Positions 24,564 to 33,699 of a stretch of 64,000 nucleotides of DNA are shown piece after piece; within the stretch, counting starts at the first letter, position 1, and each line of letters begins with the position of its first letter. The notes below the pieces were generated by a model. That model had not been told where the DNA came from, ran no database searches, and worked only from the letters and a program-made list of their open reading frames with translations. Where the stretch lies: the NCBI RefSeq assembly GCF_027594425.1, contig NZ_CP115159.1:3681001-3745000 (forward strand), in the 5' to 3' direction. The translations under genes were made by a program, and so were the position numbers. The DNA is from Zunongwangia sp. HGR-M22 (lineage in GTDB: Bacteria > Bacteroidota > Bacteroidia > Flavobacteriales > Flavobacteriaceae).

Positions 24564-26630
24564 ATGAAAAAAAATATAATAGCAGTATCAATATTTCTTT
24601 TGGGCGCAATAGGGCTTAACGCTCAGATTGATCGAAGTACCATGCCTGAACCTGGACCGGCACCAAAAGTAAAAGTAGAAGAACCAGAAACTTTTAAGTT
24701 AAACAACGGCCTAACCGTAATGCTGGTAGAAAACCATAAATTACCACGAGTAGCTATGTCGCTTAGATTCGACAACCCTCCGCATTCAGAAGGTAAGAAA
24801 GCCGGAGTAAGCGGCTTAATGGGAGAGTTATTAGGACAGGGAACTACCAATATGCCTAAAGATGAATTTAATGAAAGGGTAGACTACCTAGGTGCCAGAT
24901 TGAATATTTCTTCAGGAGGAGCTTCTGCAAATACGCTTTCAAAGTATTTCCCAGAAATCCTTGGTTTGATGGCAGATGGGGTAATTAACCCAAAATTCAC
25001 CGAAGAAGAATTCGATAAATCTATCGCTCGTACTAAAGACTATTTAAAAAGTAACGAGAAAGATGTTTCTTACAATGCAGGCAGAGTAAGATCTGCTTTA
25101 GCTTATGGGAAAGACCATCCTTACGGGGAATTTGAAACTCAGGAAACTATAGACAATATAAGTCTTACTGATGTAGAGAATTATTATAAAACCTGGTTTT
25201 CTCCTGCAAATGCTTACTTGGTAATAGTAGGTGATGTAGAAAAGAAAGAAGTAAAGAAACTTGTGAAGAAGGAATTTTCTAATTGGAAAAAGACTTCATT
25301 ACCCGAAATTAACATTCCTGAAGTTAAAAATGTAGATAAAACTGAAATTAACTTTGTAGACATGCCAAATGCAATACAAAGTGAAATTGCTTTAGTAAAT
25401 ACAATTAACCTTCAGAAAAAACAGGAAGATTATTTTCCTGTAATGGTAGCCAATAAAATCTTAGGTGGAGGAGGCGAAGCTCGTTTATTCTTAAACCTTA
25501 GAGAAGATAAAGGATATACCTACGGCGCCTATTCGAGAACTGGTAATGACAAATATGTTGCAACTTTCGTAGCAAGTGCAAGTGTTCGTAACGAAGTAAC
25601 CGATAGTTCAGTTGTAGCGTTTTTAGATGAAATCTACAGAATAAGAAATGAAAAGGTTTCTGAATCTGAATTAGCTAATGCTAAAGCGAAACTTACAGGG
25701 GATTTTGTGCTTAGTTTAGAGCAGCCCTCTACTATCGCTAGTTTTGCAATGGAGGTTGAAACTGAAGATTTAGACGAAGATTTCTACAAAGAATATTTAG
25801 AAAACATCGATAAGGTTACCTTAGAAGACGTTCAAAGAGTTGCTAAAAAATATTTCCTTGCCGATCAATCACGAATTGTAATTGCAGGAAAAGGAAACGA
25901 AGTAGCTGAAAATCTTGAAAAGATGCAATATAAGGGAAAAACTTTCCCAGTTAAATATTACAACAAATATGGTGAAGAGATTGAAAAACCAGACTACAAC
26001 AAAGCTTTAGACCCTTCGGTTACTGTAGAGAAAGTATATTCAGATTATATTGAAGCCATTGGAGGCGCAGAAGCTGCCAAAGCCATAAACACTATAGCTT
26101 TTACTGCCACTACGTCTATACAGGGACAAGAATTAAGTTTAGAACAACGTAAAAGCAGCGCCGGTAAATTCTCTCAAACTGTTAGCGTTTCTGGTAATGT
26201 GATGCAAAAACAGGTTTACAATGGAGAAACTGGATATATGATGGTACAAGGACAAAAAATGGATATGAGCCAGGATCAAATTGATGCTGTAGCCATTGAA
26301 GCTAACACATTCCCAGAACTTAGCATAAGCGAAAATGCGAAAGTTACCGGTATCGAAGATGTTGAAGGCAGCGATGCTTATGCGGTAAAAGTAAACGAAA
26401 GCACTACCAATTATTATGATGTGGAAAGCGGACTTAAAGTGAAAACACTTACGACTATTTCACAAATGGGACAAACAATGAGTATCCCAACAATTTATAG
26501 TGATTACCAAGAAGTAGAAGGCGTAAAAATGCCTTTCACTATTTCTCAGAGTATGGGACCACAGTCTTTCGATCTTAAAGTTAAGGAGTATAAAATTAAT
26601 GAAGGAGTACAAGATTCAGATTTTGAATAA
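24564..26630 (+). CDS. M16-family non-catalytic partner with a C-terminal LolA-like domain
   Basis: The 688-residue exported protein (signal to AIGLNAQ, about 21) has an M16 fold at about 40-460. The zinc motif is absent: the equivalent segment reads KAGVSGLMGELLGQGT. The substrate-binding Arg/Tyr-type segment LREDKGYTYGAYSR is kept, as in non-catalytic subunits. A further ~200 residues (about 480-688: SDYIEAIGGAEAAKAI..., then GETGYMMVQGQKM and YYDVESGLKVK) look like a LolA/LolB-type beta-sheet sheath found in Bacteroidota lipoprotein-sorting-like proteins. It is co-transcribed with the catalytic partner and followed by a terminator. Confidence 0.9.
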   Translation: MKKNIIAVSIFLLGAIGLNAQIDRSTMPEPGPAPKVKVEEPETFKLNNGLTVMLVENHKLPRVAMSLRFDNPPHSEGKKAGVSGLMGELLGQGTTNMPKDEFNERVDYLGARLNISSGGASANTLSKYFPEILGLMADGVINPKFTEEEFDKSIARTKDYLKSNEKDVSYNAGRVRSALAYGKDHPYGEFETQETIDNISLTDVENYYKTWFSPANAYLVIVGDVEKKEVKKLVKKEFSNWKKTSLPEINIPEVKNVDKTEINFVDMPNAIQSEIALVNTINLQKKQEDYFPVMVANKILGGGGEARLFLNLREDKGYTYGAYSRTGNDKYVATFVASASVRNEVTDSSVVAFLDEIYRIRNEKVSESELANAKAKLTGDFVLSLEQPSTIASFAMEVETEDLDEDFYKEYLENIDKVTLEDVQRVAKKYFLADQSRIVIAGKGNEVAENLEKMQYKGKTFPVKYYNKYGEEIEKPDYNKALDPSVTVEKVYSDYIEAIGGAEAAKAINTIAFTATTSIQGQELSLEQRKSSAGKFSQTVSVSGNVMQKQVYNGETGYMMVQGQKMDMSQDQIDAVAIEANTFPELSISENAKVTGIEDVEGSDAYAVKVNESTTNYYDVESGLKVKTLTTISQMGQTMSIPTIYSDYQEVEGVKMPFTISQSMGPQSFDLKVKEYKINEGVQDSDFE

Positions 26631-26654
26631 TCTTCTTTTTAGTTAATGTTAGAT

Positions 26655-26682
26655 AAAGCCGGCTTTTTAAGTCGGCTTTTTT
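26655..26682 (+). terminator. Terminator after the M16 operon
   Basis: AAAGCCG and CGGCTTT pair around an 11-base loop, followed by a T run. It overlaps the 3' end of the convergent transporter gene by a few bases. Confidence 0.75.
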
Positions 26683-27589
26683 ATTGAACTAACTTCTTTT
26701 TTCTTCTTATTGAAATTGCTTTTGCACGGTTAACAATCAAAACACCAATGATTACAAGCATTGCAAAGAATAACTGATTCAAACTAAAAACCTCATCATC
26801 CAAAATCCCCCAAGCCAAAGCAACAATCGGCATCGTATAAGTTACTGAACTGGTGAAAACGGGATTTGTAATTTGCACTAGTCTATTGAATAAGATCATC
26901 GCAACACCAGTCCCCAAAACTCCCAAAATTGCAATAAATCCTATCGATTTCTGCAATTCAATATTCGATAAATTTTCAGTAAAAAATCCAGACCACACCA
27001 AAATGGAGAACGCAGGAATCAATAAAACGGCAAAACAACCAGAAGTTACTGCCACAGCAGGAATATCACTTAAATATTTTTTTAAGAGATTTACGTTTAT
27101 GCCATAACAAATCGCGGCTAAAATGCCCAATATTGAATATAAATAATTCTCACTTCCATTAAAATTTGCGTTACTAAAAATTAAACCCGCAGTACCTATT
27201 AAACCAACCACAACACCAATCCCTTTATTACTATCCAATCTATCCTGAAAGAACATAACACCCAGGATAAGCGTCATTAAAGGCGTAACCGCATTCAGGA
27301 TCGAAGCGATCCCGCTGCTTATTTTTGTTTCAGCAAAAGCAAAAAGAAAAATTGGGAAGAATGATCCCACAAAACCAGAGACAATGATCCACTTCCATTG
27401 CGAAGTTTTAAGCTTAATAATTTTTCGAAAACCTACAAGAATTAAAAATAAAGCGGCGAAAATAATCCGAAATGCACCAACCTGAAGCGGAGAGAGACCT
27501 ACCAGTCCTTTCTTGATAAGAATGAAAGAACTGCCCCAAATTAAGGATAATATAAAAAGGTATATCCATTTTTTGTTTCCTGCCGCCAT
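26681..27589 (-). CDS. EamA/DMT-superfamily transporter
   Basis: The 302-residue protein has ten membrane helices in two EamA repeats (about 5-140 and 150-290), including the entry motif LIWGSSFILIKKGL and the mid-helix GIASILNAVTPLMTL. The family exports metabolites such as amino acids; no substrate can be named. I prefer the ATG at 27589 over those at 27616 and 27619, because TGATTTTTG, close to the -7 consensus, occurs at about 27610-27618 between them, and because DMT proteins usually start only a few residues before the first helix. Head-to-tail with gldD but separated by 63 bases. Confidence 0.88.
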   Translation of the reverse strand: MAAGNKKWIYLFILSLIWGSSFILIKKGLVGLSPLQVGAFRIIFAALFLILVGFRKIIKLKTSQWKWIIVSGFVGSFFPIFLFAFAETKISSGIASILNAVTPLMTLILGVMFFQDRLDSNKGIGVVVGLIGTAGLIFSNANFNGSENYLYSILGILAAICYGINVNLLKKYLSDIPAVAVTSGCFAVLLIPAFSILVWSGFFTENLSNIELQKSIGFIAILGVLGTGVAMILFNRLVQITNPVFTSSVTYTMPIVALAWGILDDEVFSLNQLFFAMLVIIGVLIVNRAKAISIRRKKKLVQ

Positions 27590-27652
27590 AGCTCTAAAAT
27601 TTGCGGCAAAAATCATCATTCTATGTTAGAATCGAAATTGAAAAGAAAAAAA

Positions 27653-28219
27653 TTATTGCCATCTAATTGTTTCCATTAAATACCGCATATCCTTCATAAT
27701 ATAGCTAGCTGCAGGATAAATAGAGTCGTAATTAGGCTGCGTATTGAAATAAACCGAACCTGTTAAAAAATGGCTCGTACTATCGGTAATATAAAATTGT
27801 GCCTGTGAGGCAGCATCACCCTGAAGTTCATAAAACATACCATAAGCTTTATGGATATCGTTAGTATAAATATCACCTTCTATGGCTTCTGCTTTTATGG
27901 TATGCTCTAAAGGCAATTTTTGTGCATCCCTTAATAATGAATCTAGATTATTATTTACCGATTGATAAGTGATAAATACAGAACCGTTTAAAGAAGGGTA
28001 ATCCAGATTGATCCAGCATGGTCGCCTATTTTTAGAAGGTGCGATTTCAGCTATTTGATTTATTTCAAATGTGTAAGGACAATTAATGTTTATTGGTTGA
28101 TACTCTGCCCTAGGATATTCTAAAGCTAACATTGCTTTAGGTTTCGGCTGGACTTCATTTCCGCAGGAAACCATAAAACAGAATACTATAAAAACTACCA
28201 AATAACTTAAATACCTCAT
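27653..28219 (-). CDS. gldD: Gliding motility lipoprotein GldD
   Basis: The 188-residue protein has a lipoprotein signal (FMVSC, Cys about 19) and the GldD body: LEYPRAEYQPININCPYTFEIN, CWINLDYPSLNGSVFITYQSV and a C-terminal YIMKDMRYLMETIRWQ. In Flavobacterium johnsoniae GldD is required for gliding and type IX secretion-dependent motility. Its start overlaps the gldE stop by 4 bases, the conserved gldE-gldD order, which argues that this organism carries the gliding apparatus, although the core gldK-N genes are not in this window. Confidence 0.96.
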   Translation of the reverse strand: MRYLSYLVVFIVFCFMVSCGNEVQPKPKAMLALEYPRAEYQPININCPYTFEINQIAEIAPSKNRRPCWINLDYPSLNGSVFITYQSVNNNLDSLLRDAQKLPLEHTIKAEAIEGDIYTNDIHKAYGMFYELQGDAASQAQFYITDSTSHFLTGSVYFNTQPNYDSIYPAASYIMKDMRYLMETIRWQ

Positions 28220-29544
28220 ACAGGCAAAATCGTCAATTTAATTTGTTTGATCCTTCTATCGTCTACAGCTTCAACTTTAAAATTATAATTGCCAAAGTTG
28301 ATAATTTCGTTTTTGTGAGGAAAGTCTCCAGAAATTTCAAGTAAAAATCCGGCTAGTGTTTCAGATTCTCCCTTATTGTCTTCAAATAAAGAAGGCTCTT
28401 CCAACTTGATAATTTTATAGAAATCCTTCAATGGAGTACGACCTTCAAAAACATAATTAAATTCGTCTAGTTTCGAATAGATTAGATCCTCATCATCAAA
28501 TTCATCACTTATATCTCCAACAATCTCTTCAATTATATCTTCTAAACTAATTAGTCCGCTTGTACCACCATATTCATCCACGACAATTGCAAGGTGATTT
28601 TTCTTTTCCTTAAATTCGTTTAAAAGATCATCTAATTTTTTATTCTCCGGAATAAAATAAGGTTCTCTTAAAAGAGACGTCCATTCGAAATCTTTCGTAT
28701 TTAGATAAGGTAATAAGTCTTTACTATATAAAATACCTGTTACATTATCGATATTCTCCTTGTAAACCGGAATTCTAGAATATCCATTTTCGATAAGTGC
28801 AGGGATAATTTCAGCATAGGTATCTTCGTCGCTCAACGCAAAGATATCCATCCTAGGGCGCATCACTTGTTTGGTATCTGTATTCCCAAAAGACACAATA
28901 CCTTTTAGAATTTTCTGTTCTTCTTTAGTTGTATCTTCTTCACTAGTTAGCTCTAATGCCTGCGAAAGATGGTCTATACTAATAAAAGGACGTTGTTTAC
29001 CTAATTTTTCGTGTAAAAAAAGAGTAACGGCGCGCATTGGTGTACTTAGCGGAGAAAATAAAGTATCTAAAATATTGACCGGCTGCGCCATAAAATTTGA
29101 AAACTGAACATTATTACGACTAGCATAGACTTTTGGTAAGATCTCACCAAAAAGCAAGATGAGGAAAGTAACAATGCCAATTTCAAAAATCAACTTAAAG
29201 TTTAAACCAAAAATAACAAAATCGAGCCCGCCAAATAATTGGTCTGAAACAGAATCAAATAACAAAACAATAGCGATATTGATGAAGTTATTGGCTACCA
29301 GTATGGTTGCTAAAAGCTTCTTTGGTTTTTCTAGGAGCTTTATTACAATTTCCTGAGATTTTGTTCTCTTACTCCCATCCTCTGTCATAAAGTCTGCAGG
29401 AGTTAGCGAAAAGAAAGCTACCTCTGCACCAGATATCATGGCAGAGCATAGCAATAGCAGTAATAAAAATATAAGGCTTATTACCTGGGTGTAATCAAAC
29501 GCGGCCCATAAAATTATACTGGGGGGTTCTGGATCCAAATGCAA
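28216..29544 (-). CDS. gldE: Gliding motility-associated protein GldE (CNNM/CorC type)
   Basis: The 442-residue protein has an N-terminal CNNM membrane domain with four helices (residues about 15-190), two CBS domains (about 215-330; MRPRMDIFALSD and IVVDEYGGTSGLISLEDIIEEIVG) and a C-terminal CorC_HlyC transporter-associated domain. The family includes Mg2+/Co2+ transport-associated proteins. GldE partially substitutes for GldD defects when overexpressed in Flavobacterium, according to published work. It lies in the conserved ssb-gldE-gldD block, 15 bases downstream of ssb. Confidence 0.95.
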   Translation of the reverse strand: MHLDPEPPSIILWAAFDYTQVISLIFLLLLLLCSAMISGAEVAFFSLTPADFMTEDGSKRTKSQEIVIKLLEKPKKLLATILVANNFINIAIVLLFDSVSDQLFGGLDFVIFGLNFKLIFEIGIVTFLILLFGEILPKVYASRNNVQFSNFMAQPVNILDTLFSPLSTPMRAVTLFLHEKLGKQRPFISIDHLSQALELTSEEDTTKEEQKILKGIVSFGNTDTKQVMRPRMDIFALSDEDTYAEIIPALIENGYSRIPVYKENIDNVTGILYSKDLLPYLNTKDFEWTSLLREPYFIPENKKLDDLLNEFKEKKNHLAIVVDEYGGTSGLISLEDIIEEIVGDISDEFDDEDLIYSKLDEFNYVFEGRTPLKDFYKIIKLEEPSLFEDNKGESETLAGFLLEISGDFPHKNEIINFGNYNFKVEAVDDRRIKQIKLTILPV

Positions 29545-29559
29545 TAAATTTAATTAAAC

Positions 29560-30063
29560 TTAAAATGGTAAATCATCTTCTTCCTCATCGTTACCATTAA
29601 ATGGTTGACTGGCAAAATTAGTATTATCGCCCGAATAACCCGAATTACTGTTTGCCGTATTATTTGGCTTTGTTCCCTGGTTACCCGCATTGTTTTGTGG
29701 TGAAGGATTACCACCATTACTTTCTCCTTTAGGAGTTAAAAAAGTAAACTCGGTGCATTGTACTTCAGTAGAGTAGCGTTCCATCCCTTTATCATCGGTC
29801 CATTTACGCGTTTTAATTCTACCTTCAATATAAACCTTGTCCCCTTTTTTAAGGTATTTCTCACAAACTTCAGCCGCTTTATTACGCACAACAACATTAT
29901 GCCACTCGGTATTATTTACACGTTCGCCGCTGGTTCTATTGGTGTAAACCTCATTAGTTGCAAGCGGAAAACGGCCAATCGAGCCACCGCCTTCAAAATA
30001 ATGCATCTTTACATCATCTCCGGTATGTCCTATAAGCATTACTTTATTTAGCGTCCCTGTCAT
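29560..30063 (-). CDS. ssb: Single-stranded DNA-binding protein
   Basis: The 167-residue protein has an N-terminal OB fold (LNKVMLIGHTGDDVKMHY, TEWHNVVVRNKAAE, YIEGRIKTRKW), a Gly/Asn/Gln-rich disordered linker (about 112-155) and the acidic tip DEEEDDLPF that recruits partner proteins. Length and tail fit bacterial SSB. It lies between mutY and gldE, with its own -7 element at the end of mutY, so it is probably transcribed both from that and with mutY. Confidence 0.98.
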   Translation of the reverse strand: MTGTLNKVMLIGHTGDDVKMHYFEGGGSIGRFPLATNEVYTNRTSGERVNNTEWHNVVVRNKAAEVCEKYLKKGDKVYIEGRIKTRKWTDDKGMERYSTEVQCTEFTFLTPKGESNGGNPSPQNNAGNQGTKPNNTANSNSGYSGDNTNFASQPFNGNDEEEDDLPF

Positions 30064-30157
30064 AAAATATTGTGTTAGATTTATTTAAAGTTATCTTTCT
30101 AATTTAATGAAAAAATCAATCCGATTAAAATCGGAATACAGTTAAATTGAAAAACAG

Positions 30158-30165
30158 CAAAATTA
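30158..30165 (-). promoter_or_regulatory. -7 promoter element of ssb, overlapping the mutY stop
   Basis: TAATTTTG on the minus strand matches TAnnTTTG and overlaps the last codon of mutY. The roughly 90-base leader contains a small palindrome (TCCGATT/AATCGGA, about 30119-30134). Confidence 0.5.
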
Positions 30166-31215
30166 CATGTTTTCTATGTCAATTTCATTAAGAAAATTCT
30201 GAATTAACACCGGCACTGGATATTCTTTCACTTTTTCTGTAGAAATGCCGTCTTCAGGCAAGTTTTCTGCTTCAACAAACCAAAAACGGGCAAAAATATG
30301 CTGATGCGATAATTTATGCACAATCGCCTGATCGTTATAGAGACTAACAGCCACATTTTTTGCTTGTGTTAATTGCTGAAATTCGATATTATTTTCAATA
30401 ACTTCTGCTTCCTGAATATCAGTTTTGGTTTCAATTAAAGGAAACTCATACAAACCATGCCATATTCCTTTTCCTTTTCTTTGCTGAAGTAAGGTTCTAT
30501 TCTCTTCCGAAGAAAAAACCAGATAATTAAAATATCGATTTTTGATTTTTCCTTTCTTAATTTTAATCGGCAAATCACCAATCTTGTTTTCTTTTAAGGC
30601 CAAACAGCTTATATTAAAAGGACAAGTATTACAAAGCGGATTTTTAGGTTTGCACTGCAAAGCACCAAACTCCATCAAAGCTTGATTAAATGCGGAAGGA
30701 TTTTCTTGATCTAATAACTCTGTCGCTAAGGCTTTAAACTCTTTCACACCTTCTGTACTATTAATAGGAGTGTCTATATTAAAATAACGAGAAAGTACAC
30801 GGTAAACATTTCCATCTACAACGGCTACAGGCTCTTTATAACTTATAGATGCTATTGCACTAGCGGTATAATCGCCTACTCCTTTTAATTTTAGCAATCC
30901 CTTATAATCCTTTGGAAAAACCCCATCAAGCTCATAAGCCACATGTTTTGCTGTGGCATGAAGATTTCTAGCCCTAGAATAGTATCCTAATCCCTGCCAT
31001 AGCTTCATCACTTTATCCTGAGGAGCATCAGCAAGATCAAAAACGCTAGGAAACTCGTCTACAAATTTCATATAATAAGGTAATCCTTGCTCTATTCTTG
31101 TTTGCTGAAGCATAATTTCGCTTAGCCAAATGTTGTAAGGATCACTGGTTTTTCGCCAAGGCAAATCACGCTTAGATTTTAAGTACCAGTTAATCAAAGT
31201 TTTAGAAAAATTCAT
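30163..31215 (-). CDS. mutY: A/G-specific adenine DNA glycosylase MutY
   Basis: The 350-residue enzyme has the catalytic Glu segment LQQTRIEQGLPYY (about residue 37), a helix-hairpin-helix LKGVGDYTASAIASI (about 110-124), the catalytic Asp VDGNVYRVLSR (about 137), the four-cysteine Fe-S loop CKPKNPLCNTCPFNISC (C-x6-C-x2-C-x5-C, about 193-209), and a C-terminal NUDIX-like domain (WHGLYEFPL) that recognises 8-oxoguanine. It excises adenine opposite 8-oxoG. It is divergent from hup. Confidence 0.98.
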   Translation of the reverse strand: MNFSKTLINWYLKSKRDLPWRKTSDPYNIWLSEIMLQQTRIEQGLPYYMKFVDEFPSVFDLADAPQDKVMKLWQGLGYYSRARNLHATAKHVAYELDGVFPKDYKGLLKLKGVGDYTASAIASISYKEPVAVVDGNVYRVLSRYFNIDTPINSTEGVKEFKALATELLDQENPSAFNQALMEFGALQCKPKNPLCNTCPFNISCLALKENKIGDLPIKIKKGKIKNRYFNYLVFSSEENRTLLQQRKGKGIWHGLYEFPLIETKTDIQEAEVIENNIEFQQLTQAKNVAVSLYNDQAIVHKLSHQHIFARFWFVEAENLPEDGISTEKVKEYPVPVLIQNFLNEIDIENM

Positions 31216-31275
31216 AATTTAAAATCTCTTATCGCAATATAAATTGTTTATTCCGTTATTATTTAATGATTTAGG

Positions 31276-31308
31276 TTTGAAATATTGAATATATAATTCT
31301 TATATTTG
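31276..31308 (+). promoter_or_regulatory. Promoter of hup
   Basis: TTTG at 31276-31279 and TATATTTG at 31301-31308 are spaced 21 bases apart, a good match to the Bacteroidota -33/-7 arrangement. The leader would be about 45 bases. Confidence 0.65.
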
Positions 31309-31358
31309 CCCCCTTGAAAATTAAGAACCCCAATTTATAAATATTAAATAGCACGAAA

Positions 31359-31649
31359 ATGACGAAAGCAGATATCGTAGCGAATATTTCGGAGAAATTA
31401 GGAATGGAGAAAGGTGATGTACAAGCTACAATTGAAACCTTTATGGAAGAGGTAAAATCTTCTTTAGAAAGTGGAGACAATGTTTATCTAAGAGGTTTTG
31501 GAAGCTTTGTTGTAAAAACAAGAGCAGAAAAAACTGGAAGAAACATTTCTAAAAACACAACTATTAAAATACCTGCTCATAACATTCCGGCATTTAAACC
31601 AGCGAAGATTTTCGTGGAGGGAGTTAAGAGTAATGTAGATGTAAAATAA
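31359..31649 (+). CDS. HU-family DNA-binding protein
   Basis: The 96-residue protein is a complete HU/IHF fold: TKADIVANISEKLGMEK dimerisation helices, VYLRGFGSFVVKTRAEKTGRNISKNTTIKIPA with the DNA-intercalating arm, and a C-terminal FKPAKIFVEGV helix. It bends and compacts DNA. The arm lacks the usual Arg-Asn-Pro order (it reads GRNISKNT), a common flavobacterial variation. It is the first gene of a unit with a 29-residue basic protein, then rng, matching the widespread mutY-hup-rng synteny of the class. Confidence 0.97.
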   Translation: MTKADIVANISEKLGMEKGDVQATIETFMEEVKSSLESGDNVYLRGFGSFVVKTRAEKTGRNISKNTTIKIPAHNIPAFKPAKIFVEGVKSNVDVK

Positions 31650-31709
31650 GCTATCCAGAAGTAAGAAGCTGGAATAATGAAATAAATTTATTAATTAAAA
31701 CGTAACACT

Positions 31710-31799
31710 ATGCCAAGTGGTAAAAAAAGAAAAAGACATAAGGTAGCTACGCACAAGCGTAAAAAAAGAAGAAGAGCTAACCGCCACAAGAAAAAGTAG
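31710..31799 (+). CDS. Conserved tiny basic protein, 29 residues, probably ribosome-associated
   Basis: The ATG at 31710 opens 29 codons (MPSGKKRKRHKVATHKRKK, then RRRANRHKKK) ending TAG at 31797-31799. More than 60 percent of residues are Lys, Arg or His, the composition of rRNA-embedded proteins such as bTHX or bL36-type tails. It sits between hup and rng, and its stop codon lies inside the terminator stem. I recall near-identical products in other flavobacteria at the same position, so I take it as real. Assignment to a particular ribosomal protein is inference. Confidence 0.85.
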   Translation: MPSGKKRKRHKVATHKRKKRRRANRHKKK

Positions 31800-31818
31800 T
31801 TTTCATACTACTTTTTTT
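31791..31818 (+). terminator. Terminator overlapping the stop codon of the basic-protein gene
   Basis: AAAAAGTAGT (31791-31800, containing the TAG stop) and ACTACTTTTT (31807-31816) form a perfect 10-bp stem with a 6-base loop and trailing Ts. Terminating ribosomes would cover the stem, so translation may influence read-through. Confidence 0.8.
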
Positions 31819-31991
31819 ATTTAAAAGATTTTGCTTTAACAGCAACGTTCTTTGACATCGAGATTTTGAATTAAAGCAAGGTATTAAATTACTATGCTGG
31901 TATATTTATAAATCTCTTCAGGCTTCAAACACCTGTGATAAAATAATGTTTAATCCATCCCGAGAATTTTCGGGCTTAAAAATCTAATAGA

Positions 31992-33530
31992 GTGGACAAA
32001 GAATTAATTATACGGTCCGAATCCTCTGCTGTAGATTTTGCCTTATTAAAAGATGGAAAACTTGTTGAACTGAACAAGGATGAAGACGACAATAATTTTA
32101 ATGTTGGCGATATAATGATTGCTAAGATTAGAAAGGCTGTCCCCGGGTTAAATGCCGCATTTGTTAACGTTGGTTATACTAAAGATGGTTTTTTACACTA
32201 TCATGATCTGGGCCCTCAGGTTTCATCCTTGCTTAAGTTTATAAAACGTGTAAGCACAGGTAAATTAAAAGACTATTCTTTAAAGAATTTTACTTTTGAA
32301 AAAGAAATAGACAAAAACGGAGTTATCTCTGATGTCTTAAAATCAAATCAGTCGTTACTGGTTCAAATTGTAAAAGAACCTATATCTACCAAAGGGCCTC
32401 GTATAAGTAGCGAGTTATCCCTACCAGGAAGATATATCGTTCTTGTTCCTTTTTCTAATAGAATTTCAGTTTCTCAAAAAATTGAAAGTAAGGAAGAAAA
32501 AGATCGATTAAAACGCCTTGTTAAAAGCATAAAACCTAAAGGTTTTGGCGTTATCGTAAGAACCGTAGCCGAAGGCAAAAAAGTAGCAGAGCTGGACAAA
32601 GACCTTCAAAATTTGATGGGTCGATGGACAGCGATGTGTAAAAAATTGTATAAGCCTCATTATCCATCAAAAGTTTTGGGAGAATTAAATCGGGCATCAT
32701 CTCTTTTAAGAGATGTGTTCAATGATACATTCACCTCTATTACTGTAGATGACGAGACGCTTTACACACAAATTAAGGACTATGTGAGCGAAATTGCTCC
32801 TAGCAAAGAATCAATTGTAAAATTACATCAGTCCAATGTTCCAATTTTTGAAAAGTATGGTATCGAAAGACAAATAAAAACCTCTTTTGGACGCACTGTA
32901 TCCATAAGTAAGGGCGCCTACCTGGTTATAGAACATACAGAAGCTATGCATGTTATAGATGTGAATAGCGGGAATCGTTCTAACAAATCCAAAAACCAAG
33001 AAGATACCGCACTAGAGGTAAATCTAATAAGCGCTACAGAAATTGCTCGCCAATTAAGACTTCGCGATATGGGCGGCATTATAGTAGTCGATTTTATTGA
33101 TATGAATAAAGCTGAAAATCGCAAAGCATTATTCGATCACCTTAAAAACGAAATGAGCGACGATCGTGCTAAGCACAAGATCCTCCCTCCTAGTAAATTT
33201 GGACTAATACAAATTACAAGACAACGCGTAAGGCCAGAAATGAATATTAAGACCCGAGAGGAGAATCCTAATGGCGATGGTGAGGTTGAGGCACCAATTA
33301 TCTTAATACAAAAAATCAAAGCCGATATAGAGCGACTTCTTAAGAAGAATCATAAGAAAATAACGCTTACTGCGCATCCATTTATTGCAGCTTTTCTAAC
33401 GAAAGGCTTTCCATCTCCCAGATCTAAATGGTTTCTAGACCATAAACGCTGGGTTAAAATTATACCTAGAGACGCTTACACGTATTTAGAGTATCATTTC
33501 CACGATCAAGAAGGAAAAGTTATTCGATAA
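31992..33530 (+). CDS. rng: Ribonuclease E/G family protein (RNase G-like)
   Basis: The 512-residue endoribonuclease has an N-terminal S1-like region (VGDIMIAKIRKAVPGLNAAFVNVGYTKDGFLHYHDL, about 38-75), the 5'-sensor/RNase H-like part, and the catalytic metal-binding segments IDVNSG and VVDFIDMNKAENR (DNase I-like domain). It lacks the long C-terminal degradosome scaffold of RNase E, so RNase G/CafA type. The start codon is GTG at 31992. A leader of about 170 bases with a CCCGA/TCGGG hairpin (31959-31974) precedes it, which could allow autoregulation as in RNase E genes elsewhere. Confidence 0.95.
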   Translation: MDKELIIRSESSAVDFALLKDGKLVELNKDEDDNNFNVGDIMIAKIRKAVPGLNAAFVNVGYTKDGFLHYHDLGPQVSSLLKFIKRVSTGKLKDYSLKNFTFEKEIDKNGVISDVLKSNQSLLVQIVKEPISTKGPRISSELSLPGRYIVLVPFSNRISVSQKIESKEEKDRLKRLVKSIKPKGFGVIVRTVAEGKKVAELDKDLQNLMGRWTAMCKKLYKPHYPSKVLGELNRASSLLRDVFNDTFTSITVDDETLYTQIKDYVSEIAPSKESIVKLHQSNVPIFEKYGIERQIKTSFGRTVSISKGAYLVIEHTEAMHVIDVNSGNRSNKSKNQEDTALEVNLISATEIARQLRLRDMGGIIVVDFIDMNKAENRKALFDHLKNEMSDDRAKHKILPPSKFGLIQITRQRVRPEMNIKTREENPNGDGEVEAPIILIQKIKADIERLLKKNHKKITLTAHPFIAAFLTKGFPSPRSKWFLDHKRWVKIIPRDAYTYLEYHFHDQEGKVIR

Positions 33531-33535
33531 AACTA

Positions 33536-33570
33536 AAACGCCTAACAAAATTTTTGTTAGGCGTTTTTTT
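33536..33570 (+). terminator. Terminator after rng
   Basis: AACGCCTAACAAA and TTTGTTAGGCGTT form a 13-bp stem with a 4-base loop followed by seven Ts. Confidence 0.92.
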
Positions 33571-33699
33571 ATACTCCAAATTTAAATAATATAACCACTC
33601 ACAATTGGCAAAAAGCTAAGAAAGCTTTCTTATCTATTTAACTATACTGGTTTGGTTTATAGGATACATTTAACCTATAACAACCTAATTATTAAAAAG

